A stretch of DNA of 44,912 nt from Prevotella sp. (GTDB taxonomy: Bacteria; Bacteroidota; Bacteroidia; Bacteroidales; Bacteroidaceae), in the NCBI GenBank assembly GCA_017413085.1, contig JAFPVC010000056.1:1-44912 (forward strand). Reading direction: 5' to 3'. Every line of letters starts with the position of its first letter. The stretch's first letter is position 1. The position numbers and the translations under genes are program-made. The notes beneath the pieces were generated by a model. The model saw only the letters and a program-made list of their open reading frames with translations. It was not told where the DNA came from and did no database searches. Of this stretch, positions 6,843-15,167 are shown piece by piece.

Positions 6843-8327
6843 TTACAGGATGCTCTTAACAGTCTCAAGCATACCCTTAGACTGGATGTCGTTCAGGAAG
6901 CCTTCAACCATGTCTGTGAGACCTGGGATCTTGTTGAGATCACCGTGCTCACCCCAGATCCAGTCTGCAGCGAGGACGCCCTCAGCAACCTTACGGGTGT
7001 CGTTGGTAGCCCACAACTGTGTGAGGAGATTCATGATCTTCTGATCGTCGTTTGGCTGGATAGGTGCACCGTCAGCACGTGTGCCGCCCTTGTAGTATGT
7101 GATGATCGCAGCAAGACCGAGAACAAGACCCTTAGGCAGTTCACCCTTACGCTCCAAGTAAACCTTGACTCCTGGAAGATCGCGTGCCTGGAACTTAGGG
7201 AATGAGTTGAGCATGATAGATGTAACCTGATGGTCAACGTATGGGTTGTCGAAGCGCTCCAATACGTCGGCAGCAAACTTCTGCAGCTCGTCCATAGGCA
7301 GGTTGAGGGTCTGCATGAGTTCGTCATACTGTACCTTCTTGATATACTTGCCTACTACCTCGTCGTGCAGTGCATCGCGCACGATGTTGATGCCAGAGAG
7401 GTAAGCAACAGGAGAAAGCACGGTGTGAGGACCGTTGAGCAGTGTCACCTTACGCTCGTGGTAAGGAGCCTCAGACTCAGCGATGAGAACGTGCAGGCCA
7501 GCCTGGTCGGCAGGGAACTCTGCGCGCAGTTCCTCGCATGACATGTTCTCTGGACGCTCGATAACCCAGAGGTGGAATATCTCAGCCTGAACGACGAGGT
7601 TGTCTTTATAACCGATTTTCTGCTGAATCTCAGCGATGTCCTTGCGTGGGAAACCAGGAACGATGCGGTCAACGAGGGTAGCGCAAACGTAGTTGTACTT
7701 CTCGAACCACTCCTTGAAACCTTCATAGTCCTTGCCGAGGTCTTCCTTCCACAGTTCGATGTACTTGCGGATGCAGTCCTTGAGGTGGTGACCATTCAGG
7801 AAGATAAGCTCACAAGGCATGATGATGAGACCCTTTGAAGGATCACCGTTGAAAGCCTGGTAGCGGCGGTAGAGCAGCTGTACGAGCTTGCCTGGGTAAG
7901 AAGATGCAGGAGCATCAGACAGTTTGCAGGCAGGGTCGAAGGCAATACCGGCCTCTGTTGTGTTTGAAATCACGAAGCGGATGTCCGGCTGCTCAGCGAG
8001 AGCCAGATAAGCCCAGTTCTGAGCGTATGGGTCGATACCGCGGCTGATTACGTCGATACGGTCGAGCTGGTTGACAGCCTCGCCATTGAGACGTCCCTGA
8101 AGGTTAACATGATACAGGCAATCCTGACCATTAAGCCACTGCACCATACCCTTGTCGATAGGCTGAACAACAACGACAGAACCATTGAAATTGGTTTTTG
8201 CGTTCATGTTCCATACAATCCAGTCAACGAAAGCGCGAAGGAAATTACCCTCACCAAACTGGATAATCTTCTCAGGCGCAGTGCTCTTAGGGGCAGTCTG
8301 CCTGTTAAGTGATTTTAGTTGTGTCAT
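6843..8327 (-). CDS. uxaB: Tagaturonate reductase (altronate oxidoreductase)
   Basis: This NAD-dependent enzyme reduces tagaturonate to altronate in galacturonate (pectin) catabolism. Taking MTQLKSLNRQ as start gives 494 residues, the usual UxaB length. The N-terminal nucleotide-binding segment contains IIQFGEGNFLRAFVDWIVWN (21-40), which is highly typical of UxaB. The polyol-dehydrogenase catalytic block KVTLLNGPHTVLS lies near residue 290. An in-frame ATG at 8387 would add 20 Lys/Tyr-rich residues, but the family begins a few residues before the LN(R/K)QTAPK block, so the shorter start is preferred. The gene stands alone between a terminator and the divergent pheS promoter. No uxaA, uxaC or kdg genes are nearby. 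Confidence 0.92.
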   Translation of the reverse strand: MTQLKSLNRQTAPKSTAPEKIIQFGEGNFLRAFVDWIVWNMNAKTNFNGSVVVVQPIDKGMVQWLNGQDCLYHVNLQGRLNGEAVNQLDRIDVISRGIDPYAQNWAYLALAEQPDIRFVISNTTEAGIAFDPACKLSDAPASSYPGKLVQLLYRRYQAFNGDPSKGLIIMPCELIFLNGHHLKDCIRKYIELWKEDLGKDYEGFKEWFEKYNYVCATLVDRIVPGFPRKDIAEIQQKIGYKDNLVVQAEIFHLWVIERPENMSCEELRAEFPADQAGLHVLIAESEAPYHERKVTLLNGPHTVLSPVAYLSGINIVRDALHDEVVGKYIKKVQYDELMQTLNLPMDELQKFAADVLERFDNPYVDHQVTSIMLNSFPKFQARDLPGVKVYLERKGELPKGLVLGLAAIITYYKGGTRADGAPIQPNDDQKIMNLLTQLWATNDTRKVAEGVLAADWIWGEHGDLNKIPGLTDMVEGFLNDIQSKGMLETVKSIL

Positions 8328-8403
8328 TTGTTTTAGTTTGTTTTTTATAGTATTTTTTATATAGTATGTTCCATATTTAGCTGACATAGTAATATAGACA
8401 TTG

Positions 8404-8411
8404 CAAAGTTA
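8404..8411 (-). promoter_or_regulatory. uxaB promoter, -7 element
   Basis: The reverse strand reads TAACTTTG, a consensus -7 element, followed by CAATG. It predicts a leader of about 70 nt before the preferred uxaB start. Confidence 0.65.
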
Positions 8412-8556
8412 TTAAAAAAATGTGAAAAACGTGAACTTTTTCTCTTCATAACCATAAATTTAGTTTTTTTTAACCTCTCACCGCAAGTAAGAAACGAAAT
8501 ACCATAATTATTTGCAATAATAGGGGAAATATTTCGTTTATGTCAAAAGATTTTAG

Positions 8557-8564
8557 TAACTTTG
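8557..8564 (+). promoter_or_regulatory. pheS promoter, -7 element
   Basis: TAACTTTG followed by CACGCTG is seen, 49 nt before the pheS ATG. It overlaps the alternative TTG start, ruling that start out. Confidence 0.7.
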
Positions 8565-8612
8565 CACGCTGAAACTACAAAGAAAACAAAAAGGATTGAA
8601 AATAACAAAGCT

Positions 8613-9653
8613 ATGCTGTTAGAGAAAATCGAAAAACTCATAACTGAGGTTAACGGCCTGCAGGCCACCACCAACGAGGAGATTGAGGAACTCAGGCTGA
8701 AATACCTTTCAAAGAAAGGCGAGATTAACGCGCTTATGGCAGACTTCCGCAACGTGGCTCCGGAAGACAAGAAAGCCATTGGCATGAAGATAAACGAGCT
8801 GAAGCAACTTGCATTCGACAAAATCAACGGACTGCGTGACCAACTTGGCACCCAGGAGAGCGGCAATGCCGACATTGACCTGACACGCACTCCCTACCCC
8901 ACTCCACTCGGCACACGCCACCCATTGTCAATAGTAAAGAACGAGATAGTAGAGATATTCCAGCGCATGGGGTTCACTCTGGCCGATGGCCCCGAGGTGG
9001 AGGACGACCTGCATATCTTCACAAAGATGAATTTTGCGGCAGACCATCCGGCACGCGACATGCAGGACACATTCTTCGTAGAGGAAAGCGCCCTGAAAGA
9101 CGTGACGAAAAACATACTGCTACGCTCACATACCTCAAGCGTTCAGGCACGAGTAATGGAGCAGCAGCAGCCACCTATCCGCGTGATATGCCCAGGACGC
9201 GTATACCGCAACGAGGCCATAACCGCACGCGCCCACTGCTTCTTCCATCAGATAGAGGGATTGTACATCGATGAGAACGTATCATTCACCGACCTCAAAC
9301 AGGTAATGCTGACATTCGCACAGGAAATGTTCGGTCCTGACACTAAGATACGTCTTCGCCCGTCATACTTCCCATTTACCGAACCATCTGCCGAAATGGA
9401 CATCTCCTGCCACATCTGTGGCGGTGTAGGTTGCGGTTTCTGTAAGCATACTGGCTGGGTAGAGATACTCGGTTGCGGCATGGTTGATCCGAATGTATTG
9501 GAACTCTGCGGTATCGACTCAAAGAAATATAGTGGCTATGCCTTCGGACTTGGCGTGGAGCGCATCACCAACTTGAAGTACCAAGTAAGCGACTTACGTA
9601 TGTTCTCTGAAAACGACAAACGCTTCCTTGAAGAGTTTGAAGCAGCCAACTAA
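8613..9653 (+). CDS. pheS: Phenylalanine-tRNA ligase alpha subunit
   Basis: This catalytic subunit of the (alpha-beta)2 enzyme charges tRNA-Phe. From MLLEKIEKL the product is 346 residues. An N-terminal coiled-coil arm (1-95) is followed by the class II core: TPYPTPLGTRHPLS at motif 1, GRVYRNEAITARAHCFFHQ (motif 2, about 195-213), a CHICGG-GC-FCK segment near 270, and GYAFGLGVERI (motif 3, about 307). The start at 8613 is chosen over an upstream TTG because the promoter overlaps the latter. pheT is not adjacent, as is usual in Bacteroidota. A strong terminator follows at 9677. Confidence 0.96.
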   Translation: MLLEKIEKLITEVNGLQATTNEEIEELRLKYLSKKGEINALMADFRNVAPEDKKAIGMKINELKQLAFDKINGLRDQLGTQESGNADIDLTRTPYPTPLGTRHPLSIVKNEIVEIFQRMGFTLADGPEVEDDLHIFTKMNFAADHPARDMQDTFFVEESALKDVTKNILLRSHTSSVQARVMEQQQPPIRVICPGRVYRNEAITARAHCFFHQIEGLYIDENVSFTDLKQVMLTFAQEMFGPDTKIRLRPSYFPFTEPSAEMDISCHICGGVGCGFCKHTGWVEILGCGMVDPNVLELCGIDSKKYSGYAFGLGVERITNLKYQVSDLRMFSENDKRFLEEFEAAN

Positions 9654-9676
9654 CATCTCCCACACGGGAGTCACAC

Positions 9677-9717
9677 AAAAACGGGATGTATTCAAGGTTG
9701 AATACATCCCGTTTTTT
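9677..9717 (+). terminator. Bidirectional pheS terminator
   Basis: ACGGGATGTATTCAA and its exact complement are separated by two G bases, flanked by A-run and T-run, so it can act on both strands. The pairing extends outward into the tRNA-Arg 3' end (see findings). Confidence 0.85.
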
Positions 9718-9718
9718 G

Positions 9719-9792
9719 TGACTCCTGCAGGATTCAAACCTGCAACCTTCTGATCCGTAGTCAGATGCTCTATTCAGTTGAGCTAAGGAGCC
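9719..9792 (-). tRNA. tRNA-Arg (anticodon ACG)
   Basis: The reverse strand folds into a 74-nt cloverleaf. The acceptor stem GGCTCCT pairs with AGGAGTC (one G-U). The D arm has TAGCTCAACTGAATAGAGCA, the anticodon stem TCTGA/TCAGA has loop CTACGGA, and the T arm is GCAGGTTTGAATCCTGC. The discriminator is A, and CCA is not encoded. The ACG anticodon would be deaminated to ICG and read CGU/CGC/CGA. A -7 promoter lies 22 nt upstream. Confidence 0.95.
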
Positions 9793-9814
9793 TCGTTTAT
9801 CTGATTTGCGAGTG

Positions 9815-9822
9815 CAAAGGTA
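9815..9822 (-). promoter_or_regulatory. tRNA-Arg promoter, -7 element
   Basis: The reverse strand reads TACCTTTG followed by CACTCGC, about 22 nt before the mature tRNA 5' end. Confidence 0.65.
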
Positions 9823-9973
9823 CTGTTTTTTTTTGAAACTGCCAAACTTTTCTTCACTTATTTTACTGGATTTCACAAAAACTCAAAATAAAACACACAT
9901 CAAAAGGCTTGCACCCCACGCACATCAACAACAAATACAGCTATAGAGCGACAAAATGGAAATAAAAAAAAGA

Positions 9974-10005
9974 AAGAAGGACTGTAATCACTCACTGTCC
10001 TTCTT
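9974..10005 (-). terminator. Terminator of the rplU-rpmA operon
   Basis: Read leftward, AAGAAGGAC, a 14-nt loop and GTCCTTCTT are followed by TCTTTTTTTTATT, a classical intrinsic terminator about 95 nt past rpmA. Confidence 0.85.
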
Positions 10006-10098
10006 ATAGTGTTTGGAATAAGTTTTAATTTGTAAGTTTATAGTCATTGGGGTGTTTGGAGTCCCGTGGACTGTAGTTGAAGTAATTCAGCCTTCGTA

Positions 10099-10359
10099 TT
10101 ATGCCTCGGCTGGTATTACAGACACCACGCTCTTGTCATACTTTCCCTTGTGGAAGTTGACAGTACCGTCAACAAGTGCGTAGAGGGTGTCATCCTTACC
10201 CTGTGCAACACCTGCACCAGGGAAGTGCTTGTTACCACGCTGGCGAACGATGATGTTGCCGGCAACAACCTTCTGACCACCGAAAATCTTAATACCAAGT
10301 CGCTGTGAAGCTGATTCACGTCCGTTCTTAGAACTACCTACACCTTTCTTATGTGCCAT
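10099..10359 (-). CDS. rpmA: 50S ribosomal protein L27
   Basis: This is an 86-residue large-subunit protein whose N-terminal tail reaches towards the peptidyl-transferase centre. The start [20 protein letters not shown] and the core [18 protein letters not shown] are diagnostic. The N-terminus begins directly with MAHKK, without the Firmicutes-type cleavable extension. It follows rplU by 20 nt and shares its promoter and terminator. Confidence 0.98.
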   Translation of the reverse strand: MAHKKGVGSSKNGRESASQRLGIKIFGGQKVVAGNIIVRQRGNKHFPGAGVAQGKDDTLYALVDGTVNFHKGKYDKSVVSVIPAEA

Positions 10360-10379
10360 TTCTTAGTCCTCCTTTGGTT

Positions 10380-10697
10380 TTAAGCTACTACTGATTTGAT
10401 TGTCAATTCTGTGAACTGAGCACGGAAGCCGTTGCGCTTGCGCTCGTCCTTACGACGCTTCATCTTGAACACGATGACCTTGTCGCCCTTGACAAGTGGT
10501 TTCACCACCTCACATACTACTTTCGCACCATCTACAGTTGGTGCACCTACTGTTACGGCACCATCGTTGTCTACCAACAGCACCTTGTCAAACTCAACAG
10601 CCTGACCCTCTTCTACACCATTGATGTGGTGCACATAGAGTTTCTTACCCTCTTCGGCCTTAAACTGCTGACCCTGAATTTCTACAATTGCGTACAT
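10380..10697 (-). CDS. rplU: 50S ribosomal protein L21
   Basis: This is a 105-residue ribosomal protein starting [20 protein letters not shown]. The signature near the C-terminus, [19 protein letters not shown], is clear. A longer reading to 10757 is rejected because the added residues come from the GC-rich leader. It is the first gene of the rplU-rpmA pair, expressed from TACCTTTG at 10791-10798 after a leader of about 85-90 nt. Confidence 0.98.
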   Translation of the reverse strand: MYAIVEIQGQQFKAEEGKKLYVHHINGVEEGQAVEFDKVLLVDNDGAVTVGAPTVDGAKVVCEVVKPLVKGDKVIVFKMKRRKDERKRNGFRAQFTELTIKSVVA

Positions 10698-10786
10698 TTT
10701 TTGTTTTATATTGTAAAATTGGGTTTCTCCGCCAGGCGTCCGACCTCTTGCCGGCACTTAACCGAGCCCGAAACGGAATAAAATCG
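10698..10786 (-). promoter_or_regulatory. rplU 5' leader, possible structured r-protein leader
   Basis: The leader is locally GC-rich (contains GCCGGCAAGAGGTCGG and GGCGTCCGACC-type complementary parts) in an AT-rich intergenic context. A possible pairing is GTCGGAC/GCCTGGC-like, but I cannot fold it reliably. A role in autoregulation is a guess. Confidence 0.25.
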
Positions 10787-10790
10787 GCTG

Positions 10791-10798
10791 CAAAGGTA
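10791..10798 (-). promoter_or_regulatory. rplU-rpmA promoter, -7 element
   Basis: The reverse strand reads TACCTTTG followed by CAGCCG, matching the Bacteroidota -7 consensus. Confidence 0.7.
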
Positions 10799-10799
10799 C

Positions 10800-11416
10800 T
10801 ACTTTTTTTTCAAATATGAAAATACATACCATTTCTGCACATCCGCATATAGCCATCTTTTGTATTATTTAACATTAATTAACCTAATAATATTCATATA
10901 ACTCAAGAAAAAACAAAGTTCTCAAACGAACACCAAAATACACTTTGTTACTTTTTTGCCGTTTTCGCTTACATAATGGCATTTTCATTTCTTCGTCTCC
11001 ATCATGCAAAATAGAAACAACACAACAGTGATTTTAGGGTTAACACACCATCAAAACACAAATCAAAAACAAAAAAACAACCAAATTTACGGATTTGCCA
11101 AACCTTTACGTCGTAATTAGCACCTGATTACGATGCAATTTGCACCCGATTACACCGTAATCACATAGCTTTTACACCGTAATCAGGGCCTGATTACAAT
11201 GTAAAAAAAATGCACAAAACGCTATCTCGTTGATTCTGCGCTAATTAACAAAATCGCCATAATTCCGCTACAGCAAACCGCAGGAAAAAAAATTCCGTAT
11301 ACGCGAGTATTTCAGCGGTACGCAAAATCATTATGTCAGAATAAATGTCCAAAAAGCGACACCGTGTCATTCACAACAGAGTTGTCACATCCACACACAG
11401 TAAGAGAAAATTCGCA
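10800..11416. other. 600-bp non-coding gap with palindrome cluster
   Basis: No gene is seen. The left part is AT-rich. The section 11111-11206 carries three related palindromes, listed separately. The section 11220-11400 shows nothing recognisable. Confidence 0.5.
11111..11206. repeat. Cluster of three CGTAATCA/TGATTACG palindromes
   Basis: The first unit is TCGTAATTA-gcacc-TGATTACGA (11111-11133). The second is GATTAC-acc-GTAATC (11148-11162). The third is an 18-bp near-perfect stem at 11170-11206, TTTTACACCGTAATCAGG paired with its complement and differing only at two positions that would be G-U as RNA. The same core recurs at 28413-28443. Confidence 0.75.
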
Positions 11417-11806
11417 TCAGAAAGCAGTCTGTATGAGGACTACGGAAGGTGACTTCTCCGAACGACAAATGTAGCGAAAATGGAAACCTGCCTCCACATA
11501 TTGCTTCATTGTTGTAGACTGACGTATCGACGAACGCAAGATGTCCTCCACCTTCTGACGGTTGGCACTGATGACCTCAGAATCATCAAGCACGTCGCCA
11601 AAAGTACAGTAATACAAATATGTGCGCGTACGTCCATCAAACACCACGCTGTCAGTGCGTATGCAGTTGACAAACGGTGTAGGACAAAATTTCCTGGTGT
11701 AGTTATATGCCTCGCGCGCAGCTCGCTCCTCCATAGATTCCTGACACGCAGCAAAACAAACCGCCAAGAAGAAAAAAATTGATATAAAACAACCCTTGTT
11801 CGTCAT
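11417..11806 (-). CDS. Small lipoprotein of unknown function
   Basis: The product is 129 residues with a type II signal peptide. A hydrophobic stretch FISIFFFLAVCFAA precedes the lipobox cysteine at residue 20 (FAAC), so it is probably membrane-anchored by lipidation. The mature part is mixed alpha/beta with several cysteines (C41, C48, C67 region and YICRSEK near 112). It has a pattern RTDSVVFDGRTRTYLYYCTF, then a helical RQKVEDILRSSIRQS. I do not recognise a family with certainty. It is transcribed divergently from lepA with about 125 bp between them. Confidence 0.8.
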   Translation of the reverse strand: MTNKGCFISIFFFLAVCFAACQESMEERAAREAYNYTRKFCPTPFVNCIRTDSVVFDGRTRTYLYYCTFGDVLDDSEVISANRQKVEDILRSSIRQSTTMKQYVEAGFHFRYICRSEKSPSVVLIQTAF

Positions 11807-11919
11807 TTTCAGTAACAGATAAGTAATAAAATCAATGCAAAATTACGACTTTTCTGTTAGAAATACAATAAAAAAGCAAAAAAAGCGTCGTTTTGCTTGT
11901 GTAATTGAAAAAATCGAAT

Positions 11920-11927
11920 TATCTTTG
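11920..11927 (+). promoter_or_regulatory. lepA promoter, -7 element (near-leaderless)
   Basis: TATCTTTG is followed by CACTT and then the ATG. CTTG lies 20 nt upstream as a plausible -33 element. With the usual spacing, transcription would start at or next to the start codon. Confidence 0.7.
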
Positions 11928-11932
11928 CACTT

Positions 11933-13714
11933 ATGAATCATATACGCAACTTTTGCATCATAGCACATATAGACCACGGAAAAAGCACTATCGCCGACAG
12001 GCTTCTGGAGTATACAAAGACCATCCAGATTACCGAAGGACAGATGCTTGACGACATGGACCTCGAGAAAGAGCGTGGCATAACAATCAAGAGCCACGCC
12101 ATACAAATGGAGTATGAGAAGGATGGAGAGAAATACATACTGAATTTGATTGACACCCCGGGACACGTTGACTTTTCCTACGAGGTCAGCCGAAGCATTG
12201 CAGCCTGTGAGGGCGCGATACTGGTGGTTGACGCCACACAGGGAGTGCAGGCACAGACTATTTCCAATCTCTATATGGCCATTGACCATGACTTGGAGAT
12301 AATACCAGTAATAAACAAGATTGACATGCCGGCAGCACACCCTGACGAGGTGGAAGATGAAATAATAGAACTCATTGGTTGCAAGCCAGAGGAGATTATC
12401 CGCGCCAGCGGCAAGACAGGCGAAGGCGTACCGGAGATTCTTGATGCCGTGGTGGATCGCGTGCCGGCACCGCAGGGTGACCCAAATGCACCGCTGCAGG
12501 CTCTTATTTTCGATTCGGTGTTCAACAGTTTCCGTGGCATCATAGCATACTTTAAAATACAGAATGGAAGCATCCGCAAGGGTGACAAAGTGAAGTTCTT
12601 CAACACCGGCATGGAATATGACGCCGACGAGATCGGCATATTGAAGATGGACATGGTGCCGAAGAAAGAAATGCTAACCGGCGAGGTGGGCTACATCATT
12701 TCGGGCATCAAGGATGCTAAAGAGGTGAAGGTGGGCGACACCATAACTCACATAGAGCGTCCGTGCGACAAGGCCATATCAGGTTTCCAAGAAGTGAAGC
12801 CTATGGTGTTCGCTGGCGTCTACCCCATCGACCCGGCAGACTATGAGAACCTGCGTGCATCACTTGAGAAGCTACAGCTGAACGATGCCTCGCTTACGTT
12901 CATGCCAGAGTCGTCGGTGGCTCTCGGCTTCGGTTTCCGCTGCGGCTTCCTCGGACTGCTCCACATGGAGATTGTGCAGGAGCGTCTTGACCGCGAATTC
13001 AACATGGACGTGATTACAACCGTGCCAAACGTATCATACATGGTGTATGACAAGCAAGGCAACGAAAAGGAGGTGCACAATCCATCGGGGCTGCCGGAGC
13101 AAACGATGATCGATCACATTGAAGAACCATACATCAAGGCAACGATAATAACTGATGCGAACTACATTGGCGGTATAATGAAGCTATGCCTTGACAAACG
13201 TGGCGAACTGATAAACCAGGAGTATGTGAGCGGCAACCGTGTGGAACTACATTTCTACATACCACTGGGCGAAATAGTGATTGATTTCTATGACAAATTG
13301 AAGTCTATATCAAAGGGATACGCTTCATTCGATTACCATATCGACTCGTTCCGCCCTTCCAAACTCGCCAAACTTGACATACTGCTCAACGGTGAGCCTG
13401 TGGATGCTCTGTCAACGCTGACGCACAACGACAATGCTGTGACGTTTGGCCGCCGCATGTGTGAAAAACTGAAAGAGCTCATACCACGTCAGCAGTTCGA
13501 CATAGCCATACAGGCAGCCATCGGAGCAAAAATCATTGCTCGCGAAACCATCAAGTGCGTGCGCAAGGATGTGACGGCCAAATGCTATGGCGGCGACGTA
13601 AGCCGTAAGCGCAAGTTGCTTGAGAAGCAAAAGAAAGGCAAGAAGCGCATGAAACAGATTGGCAACGTAGAGGTGCCGCAGAAAGCGTTCCTCGCAGTGT
13701 TGAAATTAGATTAA
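11933..13714 (+). CDS. lepA: Elongation factor 4 (back-translocating GTPase LepA)
   Basis: This 593-residue translational GTPase acts on the ribosome, affecting elongation and subunit biogenesis. Visible are the P-loop AHIDHGKST (11-19), the switch regions [10 protein letters not shown] and [14 protein letters not shown], and NKIDMP. The LepA-specific C-terminal domain includes ECs such as [20 protein letters not shown] and [20 protein letters not shown]. The length and full set of GTPase motifs are normal. It is followed closely (23 nt) by a Crp-like regulator gene. Its start codon lies only 5 nt behind the -7 element, suggesting a leaderless transcript. Confidence 0.97.
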   Translation: MNHIRNFCIIAHIDHGKSTIADRLLEYTKTIQITEGQMLDDMDLEKERGITIKSHAIQMEYEKDGEKYILNLIDTPGHVDFSYEVSRSIAACEGAILVVDATQGVQAQTISNLYMAIDHDLEIIPVINKIDMPAAHPDEVEDEIIELIGCKPEEIIRASGKTGEGVPEILDAVVDRVPAPQGDPNAPLQALIFDSVFNSFRGIIAYFKIQNGSIRKGDKVKFFNTGMEYDADEIGILKMDMVPKKEMLTGEVGYIISGIKDAKEVKVGDTITHIERPCDKAISGFQEVKPMVFAGVYPIDPADYENLRASLEKLQLNDASLTFMPESSVALGFGFRCGFLGLLHMEIVQERLDREFNMDVITTVPNVSYMVYDKQGNEKEVHNPSGLPEQTMIDHIEEPYIKATIITDANYIGGIMKLCLDKRGELINQEYVSGNRVELHFYIPLGEIVIDFYDKLKSISKGYASFDYHIDSFRPSKLAKLDILLNGEPVDALSTLTHNDNAVTFGRRMCEKLKELIPRQQFDIAIQAAIGAKIIARETIKCVRKDVTAKCYGGDVSRKRKLLEKQKKGKKRMKQIGNVEVPQKAFLAVLKLD

Positions 13715-13737
13715 CCCAACCTTAAATATATAAAGAA

Positions 13738-14334
13738 ATGAAAGACCTGACAATTCCAATCAGAGACGTAGCCAGAGAACTGGCACGACGTTTCAGTACA
13801 ATGACCTATGAAGAACTTGACGTACTCGAAGGCATCATTCAGCCTATGAAATTCGTTAAGGGAGAGAAAATCCTTAAAGAGGGTGAAGTAAGCAAGTATA
13901 TATACTTCCTCTATCAGGGACTGATACGTCAGTATTACTTCAAGAACAACAAAGAGATGACCAGTTATCTGGGCATTGACGGCTGCATGTTCATGAGCGT
14001 AGAGAGTCTGTTCAGGGAAGCTCCCACACAAGAGATGATTGAGGCTTTGGAGCCATGCTATGTCTATGCACTGCCAAAAAAACGCCTTGAAGAGGTAGCA
14101 CTGCACAACCAGAACATACAGATTCTTTACCGAAAAATACTTGAGGGACAGCTCATTGAGGCACAGGTGCATGCCGATCTTGTACGATTTGAGTCAGCAC
14201 AGGACCGTTACCGCCGCATCTGCCGCCAGATGCCGAAGGTAGTGCTGCGTGCCCCACTGGTCTATATAGCCAGTTATCTGCAGATGACACCAGAAACACT
14301 GAGCCGCGTGCGTTCGTCAACGCTCATTGACTAA
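13738..14334 (+). CDS. Crp/Fnr-family transcriptional regulator
   Basis: The product is 198 residues. A cyclic-nucleotide-binding-type beta-barrel spans about 20-115, with VKGEKILKEGEVSKYIYFLY and an MFMSVESLFREAPTQEMIEA region matching the phosphate-binding cassette position. The C-terminal helix-turn-helix (RYRRICRQMP, then APLVYIASYLQMTPETLSRV) is present, though the protein ends right after the recognition helix, as in many Bacteroidota members. The Arg-Ser pair of true cAMP binders is not seen, so the ligand is unknown. It sits between lepA and mazG on the same strand with short gaps, so co-transcription is plausible. Confidence 0.88.
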   Translation: MKDLTIPIRDVARELARRFSTMTYEELDVLEGIIQPMKFVKGEKILKEGEVSKYIYFLYQGLIRQYYFKNNKEMTSYLGIDGCMFMSVESLFREAPTQEMIEALEPCYVYALPKKRLEEVALHNQNIQILYRKILEGQLIEAQVHADLVRFESAQDRYRRICRQMPKVVLRAPLVYIASYLQMTPETLSRVRSSTLID

Positions 14335-14347
14335 TTCGCAATTTAAG

Positions 14348-15145
14348 ATGCACACAAAAGAAGAAACTTTAGAAGCTTTCTCGCGACTTCTTGACATACA
14401 GGATGAACTGCGCGAGAAATGCCCCTGGGACCACAAACAGACCAACGAGTCACTGCGCCCACATACAATAGAGGAAGCCTTCGAACTATGCGACGCCATT
14501 ATGGATGGCGACCCCGTGGAAATACAGAAGGAGATGGGCGACGTGATGGAACATCTTGTATTCTATGCAATGATAGGCAGGGAACAGGGATTGTTCGACA
14601 TGTGTGACGTGCTTACAAAAGAGGCTGACAAACTGGTTTTCCGCCATCCGCACATCTACGGTGACAAAACAGCATCAAACTCTGACGAGGTGAGCGCAAT
14701 ATGGGAACAGATAAAGCAGAAGGAAAAAAACGCCAACAAGACTGTACTGTCTGGAGTGCCACGTTCTCTTCCTTCACTTATCAAGGCATACCGCATACAA
14801 GACAAGGCACGCAACGTGGGCTTTGACTGGGACAAGCGCGAGGATGTTTGGGACAAGGTGTTTGAAGAAATCGGCGAATTGAAGGCCGAACTGGAACGCG
14901 GAGACCGTGAAGCATCGGAAAAGGAACTTGGCGACGTGCTTTTCTCACTTGTCAATGCAGCACGCCTGTATCACATAAACCCTGACACCGCACTTGAGCG
15001 CACAAACCGTAAATTCATCAGTCGTTTCGGCTACGTGGAACAAAAAGTGAAGGAACAGGGGCGTGAGCTGAAAGACATGACTCTCGGTGAGATGGATGAA
15101 TTGTGGGATGAGGCAAAACGACAAGAAACAGGCACTCTAAAATAA
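14348..15145 (+). CDS. mazG: Nucleoside triphosphate pyrophosphohydrolase MazG
   Basis: The enzyme hydrolyses (d)NTPs to monophosphates and pyrophosphate and helps clear aberrant nucleotides. The product is 265 residues from ATG at 14348; an upstream TTG overlapping the previous gene is rejected. Two MazG helical domains are visible. The first has KCPWDHKQTNESLRPHTIEE and the E-x2-E/E-x2-D pattern EAFELCDAI...EMGDVMEHL. The second has FDWDKREDVWDKVFEEIGEL and EKELGDVLFSLVNAAR. No toxin-antitoxin genes adjoin it. It lies 13 nt after the Crp-like gene and 22 nt before a lipoprotein gene, likely one operon. Confidence 0.95.
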   Translation: MHTKEETLEAFSRLLDIQDELREKCPWDHKQTNESLRPHTIEEAFELCDAIMDGDPVEIQKEMGDVMEHLVFYAMIGREQGLFDMCDVLTKEADKLVFRHPHIYGDKTASNSDEVSAIWEQIKQKEKNANKTVLSGVPRSLPSLIKAYRIQDKARNVGFDWDKREDVWDKVFEEIGELKAELERGDREASEKELGDVLFSLVNAARLYHINPDTALERTNRKFISRFGYVEQKVKEQGRELKDMTLGEMDELWDEAKRQETGTLK

Positions 15146-15167
15146 ATCATACTAATCTGAGGAAAGG

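Noticed and set aside
6756-7205. 149-codon ORF on the plus strand
   Set aside because: It lies antisense to uxaB and begins in its terminator; the opposite strand has a complete conserved enzyme.
11843-12340. 165-codon ORF on the minus strand upstream of the small lipoprotein
   Set aside because: It overlaps the lepA N-terminus, which contains the conserved GTPase motifs.
14348-15145. mazG as part of a mazEF toxin-antitoxin system
   Set aside because: No mazE or mazF-like ORF is adjacent; the gene lies between a regulator and a lipoprotein gene.
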